Source of the DNA: Brevibacterium sp. UCMA 11754
GTDB taxonomy: Bacteria > Actinomycetota > Actinomycetes > Actinomycetales > Brevibacteriaceae
NCBI RefSeq assembly: GCF_021532275.1
Contig: NZ_JACBOT010000028.1
Coordinates: 89,365 to 153,364, forward strand
DNA length: 64,000 nt
Direction of reading: 5' to 3'
The notes beneath the pieces were generated by a model. It made no database searches. It saw nothing but the letters and a program-made list of their open reading frames with translations, and was not told where the DNA came from. This document shows positions 51,432-61,103 of the stretch, in pieces (position 1 is the first letter of the stretch; each line of letters starts with the position of its first letter). A program made the translations under genes and the position numbers.

Positions 51432-54191
51432 TCAGACGGCCGCCAGTCTCGGGTTCCCCGCGAGCCGGGAGACGAGCTCGGTCCGCGACCCGACATTGAG
51501 CTTTCTGTACACGGCTGTGAGTCTGAGCTCGACCGTGCGCAGAGAGACGAAGACTCTGCGGGCGATCTCCTTGTTCTTCAGCCCGGCCCTGACCAGCTCG
51601 ACAACCTTGAGCTCCTCCTCGCTGAGCTCACTGAGCTGCGGGAGCACGGGCGGCGCAGTTGCGGCTGCGCTGAGCGACGCCTGGGATCCGTCACCCTCGG
51701 CAAGGCGTTCGGCGCCCACCTCGGCGAAAATCGAAGCGGCGGTGAGGAACTGCTCCCGAGCGCGTGGTCCGGAACCGAGATCGTTCAGCCGCCTGGCGAA
51801 CGCTGTGTGCGTCAGTGCCTTCTCGAACAGGGAGTCCTGCGGTCTCCATGACCGCAGCGCGAGGTTGAACAGCTCACTGCTCTTCTCCCCCGACGCGAGC
51901 AGTGCCTCGCATCGGCTCAGGGCCAATTCGGCCCACCGTGAGTGACACCTCTCGACCCTCTTCCGCAGCTGCTGCACGAGCAGACCCGCATGTTCCCTCC
52001 GCCCGATCTCGATGAGGGCCTCGATGAGGTCGGACTCGTGCCTGCGGACGTTCGGACTCACCTCGGCCGTCGACAATTCGTCACACCGATGAAGATGGCG
52101 CACGGCCTCAGCCGGGTAGCCCATCCGCAGCAGAGCGCTCCCCTGCAGGGCATTGAGCTCGGCGAGCAGCCGCCGATTGTCGGTCGCGGTCGCCAGGGCT
52201 GCCAGCTGTGCTTCGACGGGTTCGGCATCGCTGGCCCTCCCAGCTATGAGCAGTTGCCAGCAGCGCAGTGTGAGGAGCCGGTCGGGCCTCACGTGTGCCG
52301 CATCGTCCTCCCGCGAGCCGATCGAATCGATGAGTTCGTTCGCCTGTCGGAGGTGACCGGCGCGGACCGCAGTCTCAGCCTGCAGGCAGAGCGCCTGCGT
52401 GCGCCAGATGGTCCCTCGATCGCTGTTGTCCCGAAGTAGGGCGAGCGCCGCCTGTGCAGATTCGTAGTGCTCGGTCAGCATCAGACCCGACGCCACAGAC
52501 AGCACATAGTCAGGTTCGAGTCCTTCGGAGTCGCGGGTCCTCATCGCGGTGAAGCTGCGCAGCGCCGTCAGATCCCGGCCACGACTGCTCTCGACCCGGA
52601 TCATAGCCGCCTCGAGGAGCTGACGCTCGGGTTCGCCGAGGTGGTTCGACGCTCCCTGCGCGGCCCGCAGCAGCTCGTCGGCCTCGGCGTATTCGCCCCG
52701 TTCGCTGCGACAGATGCTGAGGATGAGCTGCAGTCGGGCCACATCGGCCGGAACCTCGGCGAGTTCTGCCCTGGTCCAGCTGTTGAGCAGGTGGGAGGGC
52801 AGCGTCTGACGCTGGGCGAAGGTGATCTGGATGTCGAGGGTCCGAGCCCGCACCGCGAGTGAGCGTCGGCTGGAGCGGGCGACGATGCGTACATAGCGAG
52901 ATGCGAAGACGAATTCGCTGCGCTCATAGAGCATCTGAGCGACGTCGAGAAGACCAGTCGCCAGAGCTTCCTCCTCGGAGCTGACTCGCATCGCGCGCTC
53001 CACGAATTCGATGCCTGCTTCGCTCGCCCCTTGGCGGATGAAGCTCCGGCTGTCATCGATGAGCGTCGGTGCCGACTGCTCCGTCGGCCGAGAGAAGGAG
53101 GAGTGCCAGTGCTCAAGACGCGAATCGAACTCCGCGCAGTCCTCCGCGAGTTGCTCGTGACCGGCGATGCGTTCGCTCGAACTCATCGACTGATGGGCCC
53201 AGGCCCTCACGAGTCCATGGGTGATGCGCAGGTACGCACCCCGTCGCTCGACGATGTCGCGTGCCTCCAATTCGTCGACGATCTCCCAGAAGCCCGGGAC
53301 CCGGGCGAGCAGCGGTCGGCAGGGCGTCGAAGGCGCCAGTGACAGCAGTCTGAGCAGAGCCAGGGTTTCCGTGCCAGGGTTCCCGATGATGTCTCGCATC
53401 AGCGAGTCACCTGCGCGACCTGTGCGGACAGGGATCGTCAGTGCGCTCTCGCCGAGCCTCTCACTGCGATTCATCGCATCGAGGATGTGCCGGAGTGCGA
53501 GCGGACGTCCGGAAGCGGCGGATGCGGCGATGCGGGCGGACTCGTCGGCGATACGACCGTCTGTGAGCCGATGTACGAGCTCGATCAGCTCGTCGTGGCT
53601 GAGGTCCCGAAGCTCGACGCAGGCGATCGGACCCAGGGGGCTCTCACTTGTGATGGAATGCGCCGAGACAGCGATGCGGAATCGACCGGACGGGAGTCTG
53701 CGGATGATCTGGCCGAGCACGGACTGGGAATGGTCATCCATCTCATCTGCGCCGGCGATCACAATCAGGGTGTTCTCGGGCGGCTGGGTCGCGCACAGGG
53801 CATCGATCGCAGCGTCGGCGAGGGCTGCCGTCGACTCACCTCCCGCTCGACGCTCGACGTCGGCGTCGAGGACCGCTGGGGAGTCGACTTCGACACCGGC
53901 TTCTGTTCGAGAGCTGACCGACGTGGTGGAGGCTCCGTCGGCCGACAAGATGGAGGATCTGTTCTTGAGCGCTCCGACCGCGGTGAGGAGGATATCGATT
54001 CCTGAGTAGGGCGTTGTCGATTCCGAACTGTTGCAGGGGACCCGAATGACGGTCCCCTCCCAGTTCGCCTCCAGAGCCTTGAGGAGTGAGTTCTTTCCCA
54101 GACCCGTGCGCCCCACGACGGCGGCGGCCCAGTGGCGCGTGAGAAGATTCCTGAGGCGTGCGAGTTCCCTGTGCCGAATCACCTTCTGCAT
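51432..54191 (-). CDS. LAL-type LuxR regulator with a deviant P-loop ATPase
   Basis: 919 aa. N-terminal STAND-like ATPase: HRELARLRNLL, P-loop VGRTGLGKNSLL and Walker B TLIVIAGADEMDDHS. The P-loop has Asn where Ser/Thr should follow the Lys, followed by Ser. A winged-helix and long TPR-like helical region (about 300-840) follows, then a LuxR HTH (LSELSEEELKVVELVRAGLK, SLRTVELRLTAVYRKLNVGS). MalT-like proteins bind an inducer and ATP, oligomerise and activate promoters. It lies directly upstream of the glycan operon on the same strand, 194 bases before the dehydratase start. Confidence 0.85.
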   Translation of the reverse strand: MQKVIRHRELARLRNLLTRHWAAAVVGRTGLGKNSLLKALEANWEGTVIRVPCNSSESTTPYSGIDILLTAVGALKNRSSILSADGASTTSVSSRTEAGVEVDSPAVLDADVERRAGGESTAALADAAIDALCATQPPENTLIVIAGADEMDDHSQSVLGQIIRRLPSGRFRIAVSAHSITSESPLGPIACVELRDLSHDELIELVHRLTDGRIADESARIAASAASGRPLALRHILDAMNRSERLGESALTIPVRTGRAGDSLMRDIIGNPGTETLALLRLLSLAPSTPCRPLLARVPGFWEIVDELEARDIVERRGAYLRITHGLVRAWAHQSMSSSERIAGHEQLAEDCAEFDSRLEHWHSSFSRPTEQSAPTLIDDSRSFIRQGASEAGIEFVERAMRVSSEEEALATGLLDVAQMLYERSEFVFASRYVRIVARSSRRSLAVRARTLDIQITFAQRQTLPSHLLNSWTRAELAEVPADVARLQLILSICRSERGEYAEADELLRAAQGASNHLGEPERQLLEAAMIRVESSRGRDLTALRSFTAMRTRDSEGLEPDYVLSVASGLMLTEHYESAQAALALLRDNSDRGTIWRTQALCLQAETAVRAGHLRQANELIDSIGSREDDAAHVRPDRLLTLRCWQLLIAGRASDAEPVEAQLAALATATDNRRLLAELNALQGSALLRMGYPAEAVRHLHRCDELSTAEVSPNVRRHESDLIEALIEIGRREHAGLLVQQLRKRVERCHSRWAELALSRCEALLASGEKSSELFNLALRSWRPQDSLFEKALTHTAFARRLNDLGSGPRAREQFLTAASIFAEVGAERLAEGDGSQASLSAAATAPPVLPQLSELSEEELKVVELVRAGLKNKEIARRVFVSLRTVELRLTAVYRKLNVGSRTELVSRLAGNPRLAAV

Positions 54192-54321
54192 GGCGTGCCG
54201 CCGATTCGGTTCAGTTGCTGTGCTGTCACTGACTGAGGCTGCCGCTGCGAAATATCCATGTCTCGATCGTTGCCGCCCCAGGTGGGAGGCCGATAGGTGG
54301 CTGCCACGGGAGTCCGGTCTC

Positions 54322-54366
54322 GGTCACTACTCAGTCATCACCGAGTCACCACGGTGACTGGTCACC
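54322..54366. promoter_or_regulatory. Cluster of GGTGAC/GTCACC half-sites upstream of a LuxR regulator gene
   Basis: GGTCACT (54322-54328), AGTCACC (54344-54350), GGTGACT (54353-54359) and GGTCACC (54360-54366). The middle two form AGTCACCacGGTGACT and the last two form GGTGACtgGTCACC, so overlapping palindromes share a half-site. They lie 131-175 bases upstream of the start at 54191. Binding-site array inferred. Confidence 0.4.
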
Positions 54367-54459
54367 TCATGTTCGTTCTGCGACGCTTCTCCGCAGTCTG
54401 GCGATACTCACTCGTCCTTCGCCCAGCCCGTCCGAGTCCACAGGTACTCTGCGGCGCAG

Positions 54460-57021
54460 TCAGCTCGCTCTGACCGTCCTCAGCGCGTCTGCCACCTGTT
54501 CGCGGCGGGTGATGCCCAGCTTTCGAAACAGCCGGTACGTATGACCCTCCACTGTTCGCACCCGGACACCGAGCTCGCCGGCGATCTCGGAATTCGACCT
54601 GCCGTCGACGATGAGCCTGCTGATCTGTCGTTCGCGAACCGTGAGCACAGCCTGCAGGCCGCCAGAGGACCCGGGTCCGGCCCCGGCATCGAAGAATCGT
54701 GATGCGAGCCTTCGGCATCTGGCTCCGAGGTCCGGCATCGACCGCTCATGGACTTCGGCGAATCGGATCAGAGCGGCTCCGTCCTTGTCCATCAGCGCCG
54801 CCCCCAGCCCCTGCAGCAGCTCGAACTCGCGGCCCGTGCCGAGTCTGCCCACTCGAACCATCTCCTCCGGCTCGGACTCGTCGAAGTGTCTGAAGAGACT
54901 GAGACGTATGAGGGCCTGGATTGCAGCGGCACCGTCCTCCTGCGCACTGCGGAGAAGGTTCCGGAGCTCTCGCTCATACTTCCGATCGGCAGTCCGCAGC
55001 CAGCGAGCCACGGTGCGCAGCACCAACGCCCGTCGGCGCTCGTGATAGAGGCCCGCGGCCGGCAGTTCGTCGAATCGCGCATGGAGCTCGTCGGCTTCCT
55101 CCGGCATTCCCACCCTCACGGTGGCGTATTCCGCTTCCGCCAGCGCGATCGCGAGCTGTCCGGTCTGGTTCCAATACTCCAGTGCCTCGATCGACGCCCG
55201 CAGCGCATGCATCGCCTTCGGCAACTCGCCCTCGAGCAGATGGGTCTGTGCCCACAGGAGATCGACGGGGCCCGAGCGCGCTGCCAGATAGGCGATGTCA
55301 TGGGTCGGAAGCCCTCTCAACGCCCTCTTTGCCTCCTCGACCCGATTGAGTTGCAGCAGTGCTCGGACCCTCAGCATTCTCAGGTTCATGATCCCCGAAC
55401 TCTCCGTCGGGTATTCTTCATTCACACCTTCCAGAAGGGCGAGTGCCTCGAGCGTGCGCCCTGCATCCAGCATGGCCGTAGCATTGAGGATCGTGTCGAG
55501 CAGGCGAACCGTCGTCGGCAGAGCCCGCTGCCCTGACAGGTCCCCGATGGCTCGTCTGTCGACCGGCCGTGACTCGCGGAGGGAGTCGCCGACCTGGTCG
55601 AGGAGCCTGAGCCCGAACTGCACGCTCAGACCCGGCGAGGAATGAGCATTCGCCTGAGTCCTCAGCCTCTCGAAGGACCGGCGGAAGTCGTCGGCGGACA
55701 GCGCCGGCGATGAGCGTCCGAAGTCACGGTTCATCCAGATCACCAAGGCGTCGATGACGAGCTGGGCGCAGCAGGCCTTCTTCACGCACTGTGCCAGTAT
55801 GTCCAGGCCGATCGGAACCTTGTTGCACCCACAGTACAGTCGGGCGAGGTCGAACAGCTCGTGGGCTTCCATCCGATCCGTCGGAACCTCGGCGAGCAGT
55901 CGCATCGCGCGCAGCCAGTCGCCGAGGTGTGCGGCCGTTCTCGCGCTGTCGATGACCTCGCGCTCACTCACCTCGGCGCCGCACAGCAGTCCCCATTCAG
56001 TCCGCAGGACCTTCGCCCAGTCGGACGGTGAATCCCCGCTTCCCGCGATGAACTCGAACTTCGCTCGGCTCCGTCCCACCGGAGTAGTGTAGCGAATCGT
56101 ATCGAATGCAGAATTCTCCGCCGCCACATAGGTACGCGAACTGCCATGCTCGATGCGCAGCTCCCCAGTCACGACCAGGGCGTCTGCGGCCGCGCCCAGC
56201 TCCGCCTCCAGCATCGTCTCGAGGTCCACCTCGCCCGCCAGCACCACCAGCGCGAGAGCCTCACGCTCCTGCGCGGAGTACTGGGACAGTTCGATCCTCG
56301 TGTAGTCGCGAGCGCGTTCGTCGTAGTCGATGTCGAGTCCGTCGAGCAGCCATACGCCTCGGCGATGGAGGAAGCGACTCTTCCGGGAGGTGTATTCGAG
56401 CAGCTCCAAGAGTTTCCCGGGGTTCCGTCCCGAATGGTGACTGACGATGTCGATCACCCCTTGCGAGGCGATACCTCCGAGAGAGGCTTCCACCATCTCG
56501 CGATAGTCCTCGGGCCGCAGGACATCGAGAACCAGATGACCGACGACCCGATCCTCGACGAGCTCAGAGAAGGGAATGCGTTCGTCCTTCGCCGTTGTCC
56601 GGGTCAGCGCCACGAGTCTGATCACGCCATCGTCGGCCAGTTCCGACAGGACTTCCCGCGTCCTCTCGTCGAGAAGATGCGCGTCATCGGCGAAGACGAC
56701 TCGTGGGGAACGTGACGATGTCAGTGTGGCGACGATTCGGCTGAGCAGGGTCTCCGGATCCCCGTCGAGGTCGACGATGAGTCCGAGGGCGCCGAAGTCG
56801 ATCCACTGGAGCACGCGATCCCCGCGGATCCAGATGTCGCCGCTCCCGCGCCGCAGAAAGATGCTGCGGGCCAGAAATGACTTGCCGACGCCGATCTCGC
56901 CTTCGATGAGGATTCCCGAGCTCGCCGCATCGACGAGGGAATTGTCGATCATCTCGAGCTCGGCCCTCCGACCGAAGACCCGCAGATCCGCAGCCACGTT
57001 CTCGGTCCTATTGACGCTCAT
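54460..57021 (-). CDS. LAL-type LuxR regulator
   Basis: 853 aa. ATPase module with FGRRAELEMIDNSLVDA, P-loop EGEIGVGKSFLA and Walker B RVVFADDAHLLDER; a long helical region; C-terminal HTH LTVRERQISRLIVDGRSNSE followed by VRVRTVEGHTYRLFRKLGIT. ATG 57021 overlaps the stop of the regulator upstream (ATGA, 57018-57021), so the two are coupled and could form mixed complexes. The longer open frame (from 57105) lies inside the neighbour's gene. Target genes unknown; the glycan operon is the nearest candidate. Confidence 0.87.
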   Translation of the reverse strand: MSVNRTENVAADLRVFGRRAELEMIDNSLVDAASSGILIEGEIGVGKSFLARSIFLRRGSGDIWIRGDRVLQWIDFGALGLIVDLDGDPETLLSRIVATLTSSRSPRVVFADDAHLLDERTREVLSELADDGVIRLVALTRTTAKDERIPFSELVEDRVVGHLVLDVLRPEDYREMVEASLGGIASQGVIDIVSHHSGRNPGKLLELLEYTSRKSRFLHRRGVWLLDGLDIDYDERARDYTRIELSQYSAQEREALALVVLAGEVDLETMLEAELGAAADALVVTGELRIEHGSSRTYVAAENSAFDTIRYTTPVGRSRAKFEFIAGSGDSPSDWAKVLRTEWGLLCGAEVSEREVIDSARTAAHLGDWLRAMRLLAEVPTDRMEAHELFDLARLYCGCNKVPIGLDILAQCVKKACCAQLVIDALVIWMNRDFGRSSPALSADDFRRSFERLRTQANAHSSPGLSVQFGLRLLDQVGDSLRESRPVDRRAIGDLSGQRALPTTVRLLDTILNATAMLDAGRTLEALALLEGVNEEYPTESSGIMNLRMLRVRALLQLNRVEEAKRALRGLPTHDIAYLAARSGPVDLLWAQTHLLEGELPKAMHALRASIEALEYWNQTGQLAIALAEAEYATVRVGMPEEADELHARFDELPAAGLYHERRRALVLRTVARWLRTADRKYERELRNLLRSAQEDGAAAIQALIRLSLFRHFDESEPEEMVRVGRLGTGREFELLQGLGAALMDKDGAALIRFAEVHERSMPDLGARCRRLASRFFDAGAGPGSSGGLQAVLTVRERQISRLIVDGRSNSEIAGELGVRVRTVEGHTYRLFRKLGITRREQVADALRTVRAS

Positions 57022-59558
57022 AGTCCTTTCCACGCTCTCACCACCTCGCGCAGCTCCTGCCGATTGGCCACATGCAGGCGACGATAGATGCGGCCCAGGT
57101 GCCACTCCACCGTTCGCACGGACAGATGGAGCTCCTTGCCGAGTGCCGCACTCGTGCTGCCCGCGTCGATACCGTCGATGAGGTCCCTTTCCAGTTGAGT
57201 CAGGGAGGCACGCAGCTGACCGCCGTCAGCATTGAAGTCGATGATCCTCAGAGTGCGACCGAGAATGAGCCGAGCCTCTTTGGCTGCCGCCCCATCGTTT
57301 TCGGCGATCGCCTGATCGCGTGCCGACTTGGCGAGTTGCGAGCACAGGAGAACCGTGCCGAAAGTGTCTGCCTCACGCGCCGCCGCGATGAGGGCGGCAA
57401 GATCCTCTGTGGCCATAGCATGGGCCACAGATCGAGCCAGGCGCCCGAGCCCGCCGTCGACGAGTCCCGCTACCCGAGGCAGGGACGCCGTTGCCGGCCG
57501 ATGACCTAGCCTGGCCGCTTCGATCCAGGCCAGAGCGGTGAGCCCGTGCGCATCGCTGCGCTCATACGCCTCGCCGAGGCTGTACAGCTGCTCGGCGGCG
57601 CTGAGCGGAGAGTTCTGCGCCAGAGTCTGCAGATCCAACAGCTGAGTCTCGAAGGCCGACCACCATGAGTGGAGACTGCCATCGGCGGGGTTCTCCTCGT
57701 CGAGTCCGACGATCGGTGTTGCGAGCCCTGTGAACATTGCGGCGCAGTTGAGCGCTGAGCGGGCGATCACTGTGAGGTCGACGACGTCGATGGCGTTGAA
57801 GGACAAACACAGTGCGTCGAGGCTTCGATGGGCGCTCGACACCTTCCCTACCCGCAGGTCGACGAGTGCTCCGGTGAGCTCCTTGAGCCGCCTGCTCGAC
57901 TTGAGTCCGCTCAGCGAATGGCGGGCCCGATCCCATTCTCCGGCGATGTAGTAAGCGGTGAAGAACTGAGGAACAGCATCCTCGATCTCGAACGAGGTCA
58001 GTCCAGGCAGCTGCAACATGAGTCTGGCCTGCTCGATGTAGGACAGACCCGTCTCGATTCTTCCGGCCATCACCTCGGCGATGCCGAGGAACGCACATGC
58101 TCTCAGGCGATGCCGCACCGAGCAGGCATGATCGCGATAGACGGACTCCGCGAGTCGACGGCTGGCCTCGAGGCGACCGCCTTTGAGCTCAAATTTCGCA
58201 CGTGTGGCGTCGAGTCGGCCCCGATCGCTGGGGTGGGAGAGTCGCTCGCGCACCCATTCGGTTCGCGATAGCTCTGGATGCCGCGGATCGATGAGCCGCA
58301 ACTCGATCGAAGCCAGACGAGAGAGGAACTCGGCACTCATCGTGGACGGTCTCTCGACCGCCGCATCGATGAGACGGTCGAGGATCTTCCGAGCCGACCT
58401 GAAATTCCCGAGAGCCCGCTCGGCCCGACACAGTTCGAGCGCGAGCCGCTCCTCCTCATGACCGCTTGTGCGGATGAGATCGGCGGCGACCGAGTAGCTG
58501 CCCTGCGCATTGGCCCAACCTGCGGCGGAGACGACGTGCTCGACCGATTGCGGCTCTCCCAGAGACAGGGCCCAGCGGACGAAGCCGAACAGGGTGCGAT
58601 CCCGCAGCTGCTCAGGATCGGCCACGCGCTGGAACTGTTTGAACAGCTGCAGGCTGCGAGATGGACGAATGGCCGCTCGAATGTTCTCGGACACGACGGG
58701 CTCGCGCATCGTCACCACAGCGCGTCGTCCTCTGGTGATCGTCAGCAGGCCGATTTCGGCAAGCGAGTCCAGATCTGAGGGGTCGGCCAAATGCACCAGT
58801 GAATCATAGGGAATCGCATCCATGAGGGAAATCGTCTCGATGAGATCTCGGTGGCGCGGATCCGCTCGTGCAGTGGTGCGCTCGGTCCCGCTGTGCCGAC
58901 GCCCGTCGTAGATCAGCCGCTCGAGGAGCCGGGGATTGCCGTGAGAGAACTCGTAGAGTTCCGTGGGGGATCTGAGCTCGGCCTCAAGCAGGCCCAGGCC
59001 GTTGATCATCGCGGTGGCTGCTGCCTCGTCGATACCCTCCAGGTCCACCCGGGACATCCTTCCCGCAATCCACAAGTTCGCGATGAGATCAAGCGGCGGA
59101 CGCACCGATTCCGCAGCGACGAGCAGGCGGACGCGGCCCGTCTCAGCCAGCTGAGCCAGAACGGAGAGCGAATGGTCATCGACAAGATCAGCATTGTCGA
59201 GAACGACGATGGCATCGGCCCCCTCAGTCCGCTGGGCGAGCAGCCCTGCGAGGACCGTCAGAGCGCGGCCAGGTACGAGGCTGGGGCCGAAGCCCGATTG
59301 AGACAGGAGGATCTGAAAGATTCCCAGATTCCGCTTCAGCGCGTTCTCCGAGCCCCGAAATCGAATGATCGTCGCCGCTGGGTCCAGACGAGCCAGCGTT
59401 GCATTGATGACTGTGGTCTTACCGACGCCGGCAGGCCCCACTAGAAGGACGCCGCAACAGGCAGGGTCAGCGAACGAACCGACCACAGTCGACAGTTCGG
59501 ACTCGTATCCGAATATCTGCCGCGAAGAAGTTGAATGCGACGCCGGATATCCCTGCAT
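57018..59558 (-). CDS. LAL-type LuxR regulator, first of the tandem set
   Basis: 846 aa. FGYESELSTVVGSF, a fully canonical P-loop VGPAGVGKTTV, Walker B-like DAIVVLDNADLVDDHS, a long TPR-like helical body, and an HTH at the C-terminus (LTQLERDLIDGIDAGSTSAA, LSVRTVEWHLGRIYRRLHVA). Start: ATG 59558 or TTG 59564; neither has a good ribosome site. Expressed from the AT-rich region 59565-59871. Co-translated with the regulator at 54460. Confidence 0.85.
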   Translation of the reverse strand: MQGYPASHSTSSRQIFGYESELSTVVGSFADPACCGVLLVGPAGVGKTTVINATLARLDPAATIIRFRGSENALKRNLGIFQILLSQSGFGPSLVPGRALTVLAGLLAQRTEGADAIVVLDNADLVDDHSLSVLAQLAETGRVRLLVAAESVRPPLDLIANLWIAGRMSRVDLEGIDEAAATAMINGLGLLEAELRSPTELYEFSHGNPRLLERLIYDGRRHSGTERTTARADPRHRDLIETISLMDAIPYDSLVHLADPSDLDSLAEIGLLTITRGRRAVVTMREPVVSENIRAAIRPSRSLQLFKQFQRVADPEQLRDRTLFGFVRWALSLGEPQSVEHVVSAAGWANAQGSYSVAADLIRTSGHEEERLALELCRAERALGNFRSARKILDRLIDAAVERPSTMSAEFLSRLASIELRLIDPRHPELSRTEWVRERLSHPSDRGRLDATRAKFELKGGRLEASRRLAESVYRDHACSVRHRLRACAFLGIAEVMAGRIETGLSYIEQARLMLQLPGLTSFEIEDAVPQFFTAYYIAGEWDRARHSLSGLKSSRRLKELTGALVDLRVGKVSSAHRSLDALCLSFNAIDVVDLTVIARSALNCAAMFTGLATPIVGLDEENPADGSLHSWWSAFETQLLDLQTLAQNSPLSAAEQLYSLGEAYERSDAHGLTALAWIEAARLGHRPATASLPRVAGLVDGGLGRLARSVAHAMATEDLAALIAAAREADTFGTVLLCSQLAKSARDQAIAENDGAAAKEARLILGRTLRIIDFNADGGQLRASLTQLERDLIDGIDAGSTSAALGKELHLSVRTVEWHLGRIYRRLHVANRQELREVVRAWKGL

Positions 59559-59564
59559 GTCCAA

Positions 59565-59871
59565 GAATCTCAGCTTTCCGTTCCCGAGCGTCTCAACTGA
59601 GTCAAGAAGAGGTGTGCGTCGTCATCGGAACACCAATGAATAATATTCAGGCCGCCGACCAAGACTATCAAGCGCCTATCAATGTCTTACCACTCAGCGT
59701 ATTTGTGGTATGTCACTTTTGAAATAATGTTAAGCAATCGTGATGTTGGTGGAACCTGAAACTAGATGCAGCCTGGCTCCGGCCCCTCGGGTCAGCTCGC
59801 CCCACTTGTGAGCCCGAACACCGAACCGTACTATTGGAGCTAAGTTACCGAACGATCAATCAGGAGTTTTC
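59565..59871. promoter_or_regulatory. AT-rich divergent promoter region (LuxR regulators and acyl-CoA dehydrogenases)
   Basis: 307 bases without a gene, and 59630-59760 is markedly AT-rich against the rest of the window. Inverted repeats: TGAATAATATTCA (59637-59649) and TACCAC (59688-59693) with GTGGTA (59705-59710). For the dehydrogenase gene an AGGAG ribosome site lies near 59862-59866, next to ATCAATCAG, which resembles half of the palindrome at 16050-16069. Confidence 0.5.
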
Positions 59872-61064
59872 ATGGACACCTTGCTGAATGCAGAGGAGCG
59901 CGAGTTCGCTCAGAAGATGCGTCAGTTCTATCGCACGGAGATCCCCGAGGAGCTGCGCTTCAAGGTCGCCACCGGCCAGGAGCTGACCAAGGAGGACATG
60001 GTCACTTCGCAGCGGATCCTCAATCAGCACGGTTACGCCGTACCCAACTGGCCCGTCGAATGGGGCGGCCAGGACTGGACTCCGGTACAGCGCCACATCT
60101 GGCTTGAAGAGATGCAGCTGGCCTGCGTTCCACAGCCGCTGCCCTTCAACGTCTCCATGGTCGGCCCGGTCATCGCGACCTTCGGCAGCCAGGAGATCAA
60201 GGAGCGCTTCCTTCCCGCCACCGCCAATATCGACATCTGGTGGTCACAGGGCTTCTCCGAACCCGATGCCGGCTCTGACCTCGCATCGCTGAAGACCTCC
60301 GCGGTACGTGACGGCGACAAGTACATCGTCAACGGACAGAAGACCTGGACGACCCTGGGCCAGTACGGCGACTGGATGTTCAACCTGGTCCGCACCGACC
60401 CGAATGTGAAGAAGCAGGCCGGCATCTCGTTCCTGCTCATCGACATGAAGACGCCCGGAGTCACGGTTCGCCCGATCCAGCTCATCGACGGCGGCCATGA
60501 GGTCAACGAAGTCTTCTTCGACAATGTCGAGGTTCCCGTCGAGAACCTCGTCGGCGAAGAGAACAAGGGATGGACCTACGCGAAATTCCTGCTCGGCAAT
60601 GAGCGAACAGGCATCGCCCGGATCGGCGGCTCGAAGGTCAACCTGGCCCGTGCCAAGGCATACGCCGCGGTGACGAAGACGGCACGCGGCACCTTGCTCG
60701 ACGATCCGCTGTTCTCCGCCCGCCTGACTAGGATCGAAGCCGAGCTCACGGCACTCGAGATGACCCAGCTGCGGATCCTCTCGACTCAGGCCGCCGGATC
60801 TGACAAGCCGGATCCACGCTCCTCCGTGCTCAAGCTCAAGGGCTCACAGCTGCAGGAAGACATCAGCGAGCTGCTCGTCGACGTCCTCGGTCCCCAGGGC
60901 CTGGACTTCGTCACCGACCGTGCTCAGGGCGAGGGACTCTCGGACTTCCGCTCGGAGCAGTCGACGCCCTTCCCGCGTACTTCAACACCCGCAAGGTCAC
61001 CATCTACGGCGGCTCGTCCGAGGTGCAGCGCGGAATCATCTCGAAAGCACTGCTTGGTCTCTGA
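59872..61064 (+). CDS. Acyl-CoA dehydrogenase, interrupted by a probable one-base deletion near 60960
   Basis: Intact product would be 397 aa. N-terminal helices, then FSEPDAGSDLASLKTSAVRD and VNGQKTWTT for the flavin site, and LIDGGHEVNEVFFDNVEVP. After GLSDFRSEQ (ends 60960) the frame runs into nonsense and stops at 61152. In the next frame from 60961 the sequence continues VDALPAYFNTRK, VTIYGGSSEVQRGIISKALL and stops at 61064. Adding one G after 60960 restores the gene. The motif IYGG has Gly where many acyl-CoA dehydrogenases have the catalytic Glu (YEG), as in one subunit type of heteromeric actinobacterial enzymes. Operon with the dehydrogenase at 61104. Confidence 0.85.
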
Positions 61065-61103
61065 GGTCTCCGCAACCCCAGAACACTTAAGAAGAGGACA
61101 ACA

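Noticed and set aside
49132..51945. Plus-strand open frame of 937 codons
   Set aside because: Spans the dehydratase gene, the following gap and the start of the LuxR gene on the opposite strand; product has no domain and changes character at gene borders.
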